Source: Apodospora peruviana (Eukaryota; Ascomycota; Sordariomycetes; Sordariales; Lasiosphaeriaceae). Taken from it: a DNA stretch of 64,000 nucleotides. The stretch covers positions 62,001 through 126,000 of the forward strand of contig JAUEDM010000008.1 of the NCBI GenBank assembly GCA_033439685.1, written 5' to 3'. Under the pieces are notes generated by a model. It worked only from the letters and a program-made list of their open reading frames with translations. It was not told the DNA's origin and did not search any database. Positions 34,276 to 46,366 of this stretch are shown here, piece after piece. Positions within the stretch are counted from its first letter, which is position 1. Each line of letters opens with the position of its first letter. Made by a program: the position numbers and the translations under genes.

Positions 34276-37200
34276 GTTGATGGGCAGCCAGGCTCGCAAC
34301 CGCCTGGGAGAGCGGAAGCGGTAGCTTGGGTGAGGTCGAAGCTGTCAAGGGTCGTGATGTCGAAACATGGACGGATTAGGATCGATGCTGTTTTCTGCAG
34401 AAAGGTTCGAAAAGGTAGCAGAGCGGCGGGGTAGCTTTGCTATTTGTGTTTGGGGTTCGGACGAAAGAGAGACAGCAACGGGCGGCAGCCAGAAATCAAT
34501 GCTGTGTTGTGGTGGGGGCAATTGGTCCCCAGCGTGAGTTGGTAAAAAATTTCTTGGTTTTGCGGGGCGGGCTCCTGCAAAAAGTGGGCAGTGGAACCGT
34601 GGAACAGCGCGATCCACCCCAGATCAGGGCTGGCCAATGCACTTTGCTGGGATGCTACCGATGCCGCCCAAGGTCGTGGTCGTGGTGCTGGGGACAGGAT
34701 TGGATCCGTCGTCACAGAGCCGCGGGTATCTGGTGTGAGATGCTCCCTTGAACACGAACCAGATATACTTTTTTTGTGCCTCCCAGATCCAATCCAAGGA
34801 CGAAACCTTATATGCATCGACTGCTCATCGTCAACACGTCGTTGTCGTGAGTTGTCTTGAACAGAAGAATGAGCAAGCTGGAAAAGTCTGGTCGCCCGCG
34901 GGGGTCAGTTCCTGACTCTCGTATCGTGAGCCTTGGATGTCTTGCGCTGCCAACTCTGGTCAACGAATGAATCAACCTTGGGTCCCGAAACCGTGAGGTC
35001 AGGCACTGGTCGACCAGGCCGAGCTGCCAATATTCGGCTGGCCTTGTCGTTCGTGATGGTGCTTTCTTCGAGACAGACCGCCCGTCTCTTGAACTGGGCA
35101 GACAACCACGAGCCTCTCTACGTGGGTTGTCGGAAGGAGGAGTCTCAGGTATCGGTGGTGGTACGGGACTGGCACCACGTGTAATCGGGCACTGTAGACT
35201 GGGATGTCGTCGGGCGCGGGATTGGCAATGCTGGCTGGCTGGTTTACACGAGGCAGAGGTCGACCAAGAGGCCTCGCTTCAAAAGGGTGCTGCCACAACC
35301 AATGGATCTTGCAGTGCTCGTCGCTTGCCCGACAAGACGAAGTGGGAAAAGCCCGCGCTTTTGGCCTGCACCTCGATCAAAAACAACCGGAAAACACGTA
35401 TTTTGCGGCGAATGAGATGAGAGCACAACGTGGGTGAGACCAATCAAGGCAGACCGCAATTGGACAGTTGCAAAAAGACAGCGACCACGTGAGCGACCGT
35501 TGGTGAAAAGAATGCCGATGTCGAACACCCGACCAAATATAGGATGTGGGGAAGTTGAGGTGCTGCAACGGTGCTGTGAGTCGTAAATGGCCTTGATTTC
35601 GATATCACTTGCCGGTGTGATGTAGTGTCGTGTGTTTACAGCAGGTTGGACGAGAGATCAATAGCCGTCTGTGTATGGCCGAATTCGCTTCCCATCTGCA
35701 CATGGAAGCGAGGATGCTCGACTGAAGACGGCCTTGTGATGAAGGAGGGTGGGCTCTTGAAATGTTTGGTGGGAAATGCAAATGGCTTGGGAGCTTCCAC
35801 GGGACTGGGCAGAGAACTGCCTGGCAACTGGCAAGTACACGACAACACGGGAGGCAGGACCAGAGGTCAGAGGGGGCAGGCGTGGAGTTTCCGGGCCGGG
35901 CCTGTCGCTCATGGTGGGAGAAGGCGGGGAGGAGCCACACCAGAAACAACAGGAGCCACACATTGGAGCCACAGTGCTCGGCAGCCAATGAAATAAGAGA
36001 ACCAAAAGGGAAGGACGTCAGGCACCTCAGTTGTATGGTGGTATCACTTTCCCCCCACTTCCAACTCCATCCAAGCCTTCAAGTTTGCTTCACTGTCGAC
36101 GCGCAGCTTCACGTTGGGCAACCTTTTTTTTGCAAACGACTTTGCTCTGTCCACGTTGCCTCAACACCACACCGGATGCGCGCCTCGCCTGTCCGGCTTA
36201 TTACATCCGGATCCTTTCTGGCACAGATGAGTTTGGTGGACTTGCTCCCCATCATCGTACCCAGCGCGCCCAGCCTGTTCAGGCAGTTGAAGGTCACTCA
36301 CCGCTCCGCCAGGAAAACGGGAATGGCAATGGCAGACAGGCGGGCTCCTCTCGTGGAGTTGGCAGACATGAACAGTGTTGGGGAGCTCCCGGAAGTTTCC
36401 CTGGGTTCCGGGCTAGCTTGAGCTTCACTGAAGCCCAGCGACTTCCATGAATTGGTTAGGTCGCGCGATTGACCAATTGGCTGCGGCGCGATTCGCTGTG
36501 CCGTTGGTTGCCAGGACATGGATTCGCTGGCCCACTGGACCTGGAAGCTTTCAAGATGAACCGTGCCCACTGACGACTTTCGGGAACCAGCGTGAACTCG
36601 AGCCTGGAAAGGCCCGGGCCTTGAATTCCCGGTTTGGTCGACTCCACAAACGTTCACCCCGAAAAATTTTCAACTTCCGAACCAAAGCATAGGCAACGTC
36701 AAAGCGGAGACTCAAGACCGAAGTCTGCCGTTGTCGATACAGTCAGCTTGTACGAAACATTCGGGTTTTCTTTCTCTTGTATCGGCTATCTGCCACATTA
36801 CAAGTCATCCGTATACCATGCATGTTTACAACGTCTCCATGTTGCTGTTCCTATTCATCACAACGGTACTTCACTCTCCACATGTTCGTCATGATGGTGG
36901 AATTGTCAAAAGTTGTCGGCAAAGCGTCGTGATCGAAGCAAACCGCGCAGTTGTTGGGTTCTTTTGCCTCCTGGCTCGTGCAGTATTTGACCCGGTCCGA
37001 TTTCTTTTAGCATCACAAGACAGCCATGTCCTAGTGGCGATTCACTGGCCCAACACGCCGCTACAGTGATCCAACTCCCATTAGTTCTTCCCAACACCCC
37101 GCTATCACTCCGCGTGGGTGCATCTTACTCCTGGTGCAAAGCTGTCGACAATGCGTGCCAATAACAGCAAACACGTGGTTGGATGCGACTACGGAGGTCC

Positions 37201-39610
37201 TGAATGGGCAAGACCCGTGAGTGCCATGTACCGTGGGACCGCCCTACAGAGTACAGCCCAGTCCAGAAGAGACTTCTGTCACTGTCATCCATCCTTCTTT
37301 GACATCCTTCTTTCGGACTGCGAGGGAAGCCAATATATTTCACCACCGTTGATTGGCCAAGGCCTCGCGTACCTTGCACAAGCGTACCTATTTTGCCGAC
37401 CCCTGCCTTCTCGACTGCCCCCTTTCGCACCAGACGCTCTCAAGTTGGGCATGCGACAAAGACTTTGCGTGGTGTCAATGTGATAACCAGAGTTTTTCGG
37501 TGCCGTTTGGGCCGCCAGCCGTCCACAACATACACGGTCGGGAACGTCGGAGGTGTGTTTGCCAAGGTCTCCTGGGCGGCCCAATGGGCAACTTGCCGCC
37601 CCTCCATCATTCCCAGGTTCTGCATTCGCGAATTTCTCAACCGAGTCGGAGCACTCTTGAAGACACTCTCGAGCCGTCCCGGACGAACATGCAATATATT
37701 ACCGCACTCTACCGGTTTGCTTCTAAGCTGAACACCAGTATTGATTGGACACGCTGGAAGCTTCTCACGCTTCCCAAGCCCCGGGAAAGGTCGATACCGA
37801 AGCAACATTAGGGTATTACCCTCAGAGGGTCCCCTCATTCTCTCCTCGTCCAAATTGATCGGGTTCATGACACGCAAAAATCAAAAAGGGGTCCAATGTC
37901 ACATCTGCATGTACTCCGCCGATCCATTTACGTCTACTAGGCTTCCTGGTGTCGGTTGGTTACTGCCAAAGCGGCCCGAGAGACTTGCAACGTCGCTCAA
38001 GGATAGTCCAGGATCAAGCTTCGAGTCTCGCAACGTACAACACTATGCAGTGCTTTGGTGTTGTCAGTCCTGTACTCTTGTTGGGGCACTCTGTTAACGC
38101 TCGTCCTCTAGTCTGGAATGTTGGCATCGAGCGACCTGCTGGTAGTGGTAAGGGAATCAGTGTCGACGCCAGAACTATGTGCTTGGGGTTACCACATGCC
38201 AACTACACCTGATATCTATCTATGGATATTATGTGCATGTTCAAGACCTGCAGCTGGCGTGGCAGAGCAGTATCAGATTTGACGCGGTGCCGAATCCGCT
38301 TCATGTCATGCGACTAAGAGGGCATCCATCACAGAACACGACTTGACCACAGTAGTTTAGTGTCACGCCAGTTGACAGGTCAAGATCAGTTCCTGTCAGT
38401 TGCATCAATATCAGCATACAACATGATGCAAACTACCGGCTTGGGGCGAGCTGTTCAACGTGGTGAGACTCTGGCACCGGTCCGGTCCGAGTCCAGCTCG
38501 GCACCGACGGCCAGCAAGGGGGATTCAAGGGCGAGAGCCCCGGCAAGGTTGCCTGGCCTGCAACAATCAGGTGATTATTTCCGCAGGATGAACAGACCCT
38601 GGAGTGGTTGCTGATGTTCTGTTCAACTTGTATGAGATTGTGGCCACTTCAACCGCATGCCGAGCTGTCGCTAATCCGTTAATATGTCGACCGAGATCGG
38701 CGCCACGGCAGACCGGTCTGGTAATGCGGCGAATGAGCAAACAGACACGCCCAGTATAATCCTGCTGAATTGGTTATGACCAACAGCTCTGGTGCCGTCT
38801 GACCTCGCTGACCACCTTCATCACAGATGTAGGGTGCCGTGCCCTGCTATAGATAATACGGATACGACTTGTCTCTTGTAAAAGCCGAGCTGCCCGCCTG
38901 GGTATGTAAGCAACAAAAAAAGAAAAGGAAAGAGGAAAAGAAGAAAAACTGGAAGATGTCATGACTCTCTCCGTCTATAATCGCGCAATTTGAACAACTC
39001 AGACATTTTGGGACGATTGATGGGATGCCATGTGGCTAGGTATCTGCCGGTCGACACACCCTGGCTTGCTTCGACTGACGTTGAGAATCACGCCTCTGTC
39101 CCTTGCATTAGTTCGCATCTAAGGAGGGGCGTCGAGCTCAGCGATTCGTTGTGACTGCTGCACACTTGCGGGTGGTCGTCAGCCATTTCCTTGCTTTCCA
39201 GTTGCTCTCCCATTGCTTCGTCTTTCACAGACTTTTACCATTTGAAAATTTCGAACGGACTTTTGGCCACTGGCAGAGATCAGTCAGCAGTCTTTGCAAT
39301 GGAATTGGCAATTATCATCACCGTCCGCTACCGGCTCAAACTCCATATTCGTCCTCGATATATACTATATATTAGGTATCTGCCGGGCTTTTATAAGACT
39401 GTGCTCTAATAAAACGGCATTCGAGGATTTTAATACTTTTTACAAAAATTTAACTTACAGGAAACCCCGATGAGATGTTAGTATCGAAGTTGATAGAATA
39501 ATTTAGTCAGATGAAGGCGAGCTAGTAGAGCATGAATGTAGCTGAGCATCGTCATGTCTAACATTGGCCGAACCAGAAAACCAGCTAAAAGCTTGTTAGG
39601 TTCCAGGGCC
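34276..39610. other. Very long gene-free region
   Basis: More than 5.3 kb upstream of the gene at 34275 and downstream of the hemerythrin-like gene. Open frames of up to about 219 codons exist (for example 35762-36421 plus), but they overlap others on the opposite strand and show no domain. It may be a long regulatory or untranslated leader region, or hold a non-coding RNA. A GGAGCCACA unit is repeated three times near 35930-35975. Confidence 0.5.
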
Positions 39611-40194
39611 TCAGCGCGTCACGCCAACCTTGACCATCAACTCCTGGCGCGGCATCTCCAGAAGAGCCTTCAACGTCCTCTCATCTGGTGTACCGTCCAC
39701 CCCATATGGCTGCTGCAGTAGCGCCTTGATATCCTCATATTTCTTTCCCAATGCCTCCGAGTCCGACTCAGACATGTGCTCCTCGAGATGGTCCAGGTCG
39801 CCGCTAGCCTCTTCCCTGATGTGCGGCTCCAAGTCAACCCACACCGCCCTCAGGGCCGAGTCGAAGCTTGCTTCCGTTGGCTCGAAAGATTGCATGTGGC
39901 GGAGCTTGGCATTCATCTGTGCGTGGTCAGTTGGTCACCGATGGTGAAACGAGCAGGAGAGGGACTTACGCTCTCGTAGTCATCGGACAACCGACGAGAT
40001 CTCTCTTTGCCCGTCTTTCCCAGGTGGTCCTCAAGAGCCGGCGTCACCAGCATGTCTTCGACGATGAGATAGCGGTCTAGTTCCCAGATGAACTTGTTGG
40101 CATCGCGGTCTTCGGGATTCACGGCCCAGAGGTGATGATACGCGTCCTTGAGACGGTCGTGGTCTTGCTTGACAACTTGCGAAATTTTGGGCAT
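39611..40194 (-). CDS. Hemerythrin (HHE) domain protein (2 exons)
   Basis: Exon 1 (40194-39970) and exon 2 (39916-39611) join across a 53-bp intron (GTAAGT...CAG) to give 176 residues. The HHE cation-binding domain forms a four-helix bundle that can hold a di-iron centre. Visible helices are VVKQDHDRLKDAYHHLW, FIWELDRYLIVEDMLVTPAL, MNAKLRHMQSF and DLEPHIREEASGDLDHLEEH. The His and Glu residues in these helices are the candidate metal ligands. The start MPKISQVVKQDHD is typical of short fungal members. The frame is open further upstream only from non-ATG codons. Possible roles are iron, oxygen or nitric-oxide sensing or storage. None is established for this protein. Confidence 0.88.
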
Positions 40195-40851
40195 CTTGAT
40201 GGCGTTATGGATCACCGTTTGATTTGTTTGAGAATGCACTGCATTGTGTCAAAGAGAGGGCGGAGGCAACGAAGTCGTTCATGACGTCTCGAATTATGAC
40301 GTCAACGTAGTGTAATAGACCGGGACCCGCCTCGGGATCATCAATACACGGGCCGATCTTATCCCAGATCCGAAAGGCCTATCGGACGAAATAAATGTCT
40401 TAGATGCCGTTGATTCAAGTTGTGCTTATCAAGAACAATGACATTATTTGTTCCAAGGGAATCGAGAAATGTCGCCATTATTGCTCATCAAGTCATCCTC
40501 TCCTGCAAAATTACTCGGAGATTTTCACAGACGTACAGTATTCCATCGTTTTGAATCTAAAGGCAATTGCTAGACGTAGCGATGGTCTCAGTCGTGGACA
40601 ACATAAAGATATGTGACTGGAACTATCCGTGTGTCAAAGGGGCCTCGCCTATGAGCTCCTGAAACCGCTTTGGGTCTAGACGTTGGATGACGTGACGAGA
40701 GTTGCGGATAACGGCAAATCGGCCCCCGCCGATTACTTCCCCGCAGCATCTATATATCGCGATATCTTGTTAGACAACAGACCAAGATAACTGCCTTTTA
40801 CGTACAATATCTACCATCGTCATCCGAACAGGAGTCCGAGGATATATAGAA
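40195..40851. promoter_or_regulatory. Divergent promoter region
   Basis: 657 bp between the starts of the hemerythrin-like gene (minus) and the IlvD/EDD dehydratase gene (plus). TATATATC near 40750 could serve the dehydratase. No named site is firmly recognised. Confidence 0.45.
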
Positions 40852-42861
40852 ATGGTAGACGGAAAGCAAGACACAGCACCCCAACCGGGATCCAGAAAGG
40901 CCCCTATCAATCCGGACTACGATTTATCGACTCCCATCGACCCCAACAGCGTCGGTCTCAGACAGAAGCTTACTTCATATGGCGACGCGCATTTCTCCCT
41001 CTTCATGCGCAAGCTCTTCATCAAAGCTCTGGGCTACAGCGAGGATGCGCTCTCAAGACCCATCATCGGCATCGTCAACACGTATTCCAGCTTCAACCCC
41101 TGCCATGCCAACATACCTCAACTCATCGATGCCGTCAAACGTGGCGTGCAGCTCAACGGTGGGTTGGCCATGGACTTTCCGACCATCAGTTTGCACGAGT
41201 CCTTTGCGTCACCAACGAGCATGTATCTGCGCAACCTCATGAGCATGGACACGGAGGAAATGATCCAAGCTCAGCCGGTAGACGCGGTAGTGTTGATCGG
41301 AGGTATCAGACCCTTTGCTATATATCCTTACGCATAGACATAAAAATGTCCAGTTTGGTTGACCCCGTTCCATCTCAGGATGTGATAAGACCACTCCGGC
41401 CCAGCTGATGGGCGGTATATCAGCCGACAAGCCCATCATCCACCTCGTCACCGGCCCGATGATGCCCGGTAACTACCAAGGGGTGAGGATAGGTGCTTGC
41501 ACAGACTGCAGAAACAACTGGGCCAAGTTCCGAGCTGGCACCATCGACATCGAAGATATTTCTGCTCTAAATGAAGAGCTTGCGCCTACGGTACGTCACA
41601 GATCACGATATCACTCCTCTTACAGCAGCATGTCGACTTACATCTAGGTACACAGGGAGGAACCTGCGGCGTTATGGGCACAGCAAGCACGATGGCCTGC
41701 ATCCTCGTCGCCTTGGGAATGATGCCCATCAACACCGCCACCGCACCAGCAGTATCCTCCGCCCGCCTCCGCATCGCAGAGGCAACCGGCGCGCACGCAG
41801 TACAGCTAGCCAAAACCCAGCTGAAACCGCAACAACTTCTCAGTCGAGAGTCATTCCTCAACGCCATCACAGTTCTACAAGCCATAGGCGGCTCCACCAA
41901 CGCCATCGTGCACCTCATGGCCATCGTGGGCCGCCATCCGGCCGTGGCAGGGACCATCACCCTCGCCACCGTCGACGAGATCGGCCGCAAGACGCCGCTG
42001 CTGGTCGACCTGAAGCCTAGCGGGGAGAACTACATGACCGACTTCCACAACGCGGGCGGCATGCTCGCCTTGCTGCACGAGCTCAAGCCGCTGCTTTATC
42101 TAGATACGCTCACGGTAACTGGTAAGACGCTGGGGGAAGAGATTGACCGACTCCCGTTCCGACCGCTTGCCGCAGATAGTCCGGCGAACTGCATCCGCCC
42201 GTTTGACAAGCCGCTTTACCCTGCGTCTTCACTGATCGTCTTCAGCGAGGGAAATCTAGCTCCCGGCGGCGCGGTCATGAAAGCCAGCGCGTCCAAAGAG
42301 CGGCGTCTGCTCAACCACGTCGGGCGAGCGGTGGTTTTTGCAGGTTCCGCTGACCTTGCAAGACGAATCGACGACCCGGATCTCGAAGTGAACGAGGACA
42401 GCGTTCTGGTCTTGCAAAACATTGGGCCGGTGGGAAATCCGGGCATGCCCGAGGCCGGATTGATTCCGATCCCGCGCAAGCTTGCCGAAAGAGGTGTAAG
42501 CGACATGCTGCGCATCTCGGACGGGCGGATGAGTGGCACGGCGGGAGGAACCGTTGTGTTGCATGTTTCGCCCGAGGCGGCGGATCCGAAGTCGGTGCTT
42601 GGGATTTTGAGAAGTGGTGATGTTATCGAGTGCGATGCCGAGGCACGGAAACTGAGTGTCAGATTGAGCGATACCGAAATCCGGAAGAGGCAGGAGGAGA
42701 AGGGAGTCTCCTCCGGAAAAGGGGTAGCTCTAGGTACTGAGAGAAGGGCCGACGTTCGAGGGTACCGTGGTTTATATTTGAGGGAGGTCAGCCAAGCCGA
42801 GTACGGGGCGGATTTTGGTTTTCTGACTGCTGCTGGACCAATGTCAATGGACGCTCGATAA
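40852..42861 (+). CDS. IlvD/EDD-family dehydratase (3 exons)
   Basis: Exons 40852-41302, 41379-41590 and 41656-42861 join in frame to give 622 residues. Family members dehydrate dihydroxy-acids or sugar acids using an iron-sulfur cluster and Mg. Cluster cysteines are visible in NPCHAN (about residue 84), GGCDKTTP (152) and GGTCGVMGTASTM (225). CTDCRNNWAKFRAGTID (190-206) is an extra feature that recalls sugar-acid dehydratases. The C-terminal swivelling domain shows ISDGRMSGTAGGTVVLHVSPE. The N-terminus lacks a mitochondrial presequence, so the enzyme is probably cytosolic and a sugar-acid dehydratase is more likely than the branched-chain amino-acid enzyme Ilv3. Substrate unknown. For intron 2 the later acceptor at 41653-41655 was chosen because the earlier TAG puts the sequence out of frame. 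Confidence 0.92.
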
Positions 42862-43886
42862 CAATCGGGTGGAGCAGAAGTTCGAGATGATTGCGCAATG
42901 CGGCATACCCACCGAAGTCAAGCATTTCCCACGCTAAAAAGAACCCGGTCATCCTTCCCTTCTAGAAAACTTGAAAAGTACCCGAAGATCCTTACCCCCG
43001 TGGTAGCGCCGCTGACGCACTTCGGGGATTGTGTGGGATCCCCACTGTATCCCCAAAACTGGCAAACTCTCGGCGAACGTGGAGTGAAAAACTTTTGGGA
43101 ATGAAGAACGAGATGTGCTCGACCTTCACTGTCGTTATTTATGACCATCAGCGTATGGAAATCATCGGTTGAAGGGTTTGGTGTCTTGAGACACGCCGTT
43201 GGCGGCAAGGGACCCCCGGTAAAGAACAGAAGCCACAACGGTGTTCTGTGCATGAATCAGGCGCCAGGGGAAAATGTCGTGCAGAACGCCTCATCCGAAC
43301 ACACTTGAGGCTCGGACACACGTGGGTGGTCGTCTCAGCTCCTTTCCCCGGTTTTCTTTCTATTATCAACCTCAACCCATAAACTTTGTCATACCTACCG
43401 AGAGTCAGTATCCCTATCAGTTCGAATCCGTATCCCAGCGACAATCCATTGCCCAAACGGCTTTCCCCTAAAGTATCATCTCCGATAAGATGACCTATCC
43501 TTACCCGGAGCGGGTCTCTTACCCACCTTGCCATGCTTGCGTGGGCCACTCATGACAGGATGATGACCGGGGCAGCGCGCCCTTTAGCTCGCCACCATTA
43601 CCGGCCGGCATTGCATTTTCTCGCTCGCGTTCCCCGGAGTCTGTCTCCTGACGCAATCCAAAGAGTGTGAAAAAATTCACGCGCGCAGTCACTCCTTTTT
43701 TCTGCGACGTTGCCCGCCCGGACCGGTGTCGCTGTCTGCCAGCTAGCTAGCAACATAAACTATATACAACCCCGCGACACCCCGACGCGCGATCCGTCCG
43801 AACTGCCCCTGGGTTTTTGGGTTTGGTTTGCCAGTTGCGCTAAGACATTCCGGCCTGTCTGTTGCAGCTCGAACCCCTCGGACATC
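42862..43886. other. Intergenic region upstream of permease
   Basis: About 1 kb holding the 3' side of the dehydratase gene and the promoter of the permease. The permease frame stays open upstream to 43710, but the protein-like start is at 43887. Confidence 0.55.
43484..43489 (+). promoter_or_regulatory. GATAAG motif upstream of amino-acid permease
   Basis: A GATAAG hexamer lies about 400 bp upstream of the permease ATG. It could bind an AreA/NIT2-type nitrogen regulator, which would suit an amino-acid permease. A single hexamer is weak evidence. Confidence 0.3.
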
Positions 43887-45642
43887 ATGGCTGACAGTTC
43901 CAACCCCTCGCTCTTCATCATGAGCCCCGGTCCCAAGGGCAGCAGCAATGGCAACATCGCTGGCGGCCCCGAGTCGGCCGAGAAGCTGTCGTCCAGCGAC
44001 CTCAACGAGAAGCGCGTCTCTGGTGAGGTTGCCAATGGAGAGATTTCCAAGTTGCAGCGGAGGTTGAAGAGCAGGCATCTGCAGATGATCGCCATTGGTA
44101 CGTGCCAATACCTAACTATTACCTCATCTTTATTCCGGACAAAACTCTAACATGGGATGATTGACAGGCGGCACCATCGGCACAGGTCTCTTCATCGGCT
44201 CCGGCTCGGCCCTGGCGACCTCCGGCCCGGCCGGCACCCTGATCGCCTACGCCTTCATCGGCTCGGTCGTGCTCTCCGTCATGGTCGCACTCGGAGAAAT
44301 GGCGACCTACATCCCCGTGTCGGGCGCCTTCACGTCCTACGCGACGCGCTTCGTCGACCCGTCCATCGGTTTCGCCATGGGCTGGATCTACTGGTTCTCG
44401 TGGGCCATCACCTTCGCTTTGGAATTAACCATCACCGGCCTGCTGATCCAGTACTGGGATCCGTCGCTGCACATCGCCATCTTCATCGCCGTCTTCTGGG
44501 TTTTTATTACAGGCTGCAATTTATTGCCAGTCAGCTTCTACGGCGAGCTCGAGTTTTGGTTCTCCATGGTCAAGGTCGTCACCGTCTGCGGCTTCATCAT
44601 CTTCGGCATCTGCATGAACGCCGGCGCCGGCGACGAGGGCTACCTCGGCTTCAAGTACTGGAAAGAACCCGGCGCGTTTGCGCCCTTCCCGGACGTGGAG
44701 GACCAAGCCCTCGCCAAGTTTGTGGCGTTCTGGTCCGTCATGATCCAGGCCGGCTTTTCGTATCAAGGCACCGAGCTGGTCGGTATTGCGGCAGGCGAGA
44801 CCGAGAACCCGCGCAAGAACGTGCCCTCGGCCATCCGCAAGACGTTTTGGAGAATCCTTTTCTTCTTCGTCTTCACGGTGTTCTTCATCGGCATCCTGAT
44901 CCCGTACGACGATGAGCGCCTGATATCAGACAAGTCCGACGCCACCGCCTCGCCATTCGTCATCGCCGTTGAGCGCGCAGGAGTCAGACACCTCCCGGGA
45001 ATCCTCAACGCGGTCCTGCTGTTCGTGGTCCTGTCGGCAGCTAACTCCAACGTCTACTCCGGGTCTCGCATCCTCGTCGGCCTGGCGAACGACGGCTCCG
45101 CTCCGCGCATCCTCAGCAAGACGACCGCCCACGGCGTGCCCATGTACGCCGTCCTTGTCACTGCCGCGATCGGCTTGCTCGCGTTCCTGAACGTCTCCAA
45201 CAACGCCGCCACCGTGTTCAACTGGTTTCTCAACATCACCGCCGTGGCCGGCTTCATCACCTGGGCCAACATCAACGTGGCGCACATCTTTTTTCAGCGC
45301 GCCCTGAAAGCGCAGGGCGTTTCGCGGGATAGTCTGCCGTACAAAGCGTTCTGGCAGCCGTGGTTCTCGTGGTACGGGCTCTTTTGGTGCGTGCTCATCA
45401 CGCTGACGCAGGGGTTCACGGCCTTCATGCCATGGAACACGGAGGACTTCTTTGTGGCGTACATCTCGCTCATCATTTGGGTGATCCTGTTTGCTGGGCA
45501 CAAGCTGCTGTGCCGCACAAAGTTTGTGAATCCCAGGGAGGCGGATATCACTACCGGGTGTCTTGATACTGTTGACGAGACGGTTTGGACGGACGAAAAG
45601 GTGCCGACTACGCTTTGGGGGAGGTTCTGGGAGTGGTTTTGA
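43887..45642 (+). CDS. Amino-acid permease, YAT/APC family (2 exons)
   Basis: Exon 1 (43887-44097) and exon 2 (44168-45642) join across a 70-bp intron to give 561 residues with about 12 membrane helices. The splice falls inside the hallmark MIAIGGTIGTGLFIGSG of helix 1. FSYQGTELVGIAAGETENP followed by RKNVP, in the middle of the protein, is the YAT (yeast amino-acid transporter) signature. The N-terminal 60 residues are a hydrophilic cytosolic tail rich in Ser and Lys, where ubiquitin-dependent turnover is usually controlled, and LKSRHLQMIAIG starts the core. The protein imports amino acids with protons at the plasma membrane. The sequence resembles the Dip5/dicarboxylic and general-permease branch, but substrate cannot be assigned by eye. 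Confidence 0.95.
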
Positions 45643-46366
45643 TTTTTTTCTTTTTTTTTTTCTGTGAATGTTTAGATTGCTATGTTAATTATTGGCGTGA
45701 AAATTTGGTTTAACATGTGTTTGTTCAGTTGTTTCCATGTTTGGTGCATTTTGCGGTAGCATATTTTTATTCCCTTGATACTTACATGTAGGTACCTTAC
45801 CTTTTTATCACGTTTGTCTCCGGGGATGCCAAGGCCGTCTCATCACTCGTGATGGCACGCCAAGACGGAATAGCTTCACGCGGGCCACGAATTCTACACC
45901 GCCACATTATGGCGTTGGTGGCTTACTGGACGTGTTCCCAAGGTTGAGAAATGAAAATACAAGAGATTACACGAAGCAGTTCAAGTTTGATATCTACCAA
46001 TCACTGGTTGTTGCAGTCCATCATGTGGCTGTTTGCTGGCGGTGACCTGCTGACGAGAAGCTTTTCAAGAGGAGGCCCAATCACACCCAGTGCCCTCGTG
46101 GTGGTCCCTGATTTCAGGGACTTGGCGCGCGCTGCGGTCTAGAATCTCTGATCGACCTACGTCAACGGCGTTGGGCTCGGCTCGCAGAATTAGGCAATTG
46201 AACACACGACCCTGTTTTGGTTTCACAACCCCCTTAATCTTTTGAGGCCCTTGATAAGTTCAGAAGTTGTCCATCAACAAAGACCATTGTCCTAAAAAAA
46301 AAATCCAGCTTTAATCTCTCATGTTCGTTTGAGAAGAGCGTTCTTCAGAATAACCAATCTCTCTCA
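45643..46366. other. Intergenic region between two transporter genes
   Basis: Permease 3' UTR (T-rich just after the stop) and promoter of the MFS gene. No gene is supported. Confidence 0.6.

Noticed and set aside
35762..36421. 219-codon open frame on plus in the long gene-free region
   Set aside because: Overlapped by open frames on the other strand, with no domain, no splice logic and no conserved-looking motif.
37803..37820. TTAGGGT-like telomere repeat
   Set aside because: A single occurrence without a tandem array.
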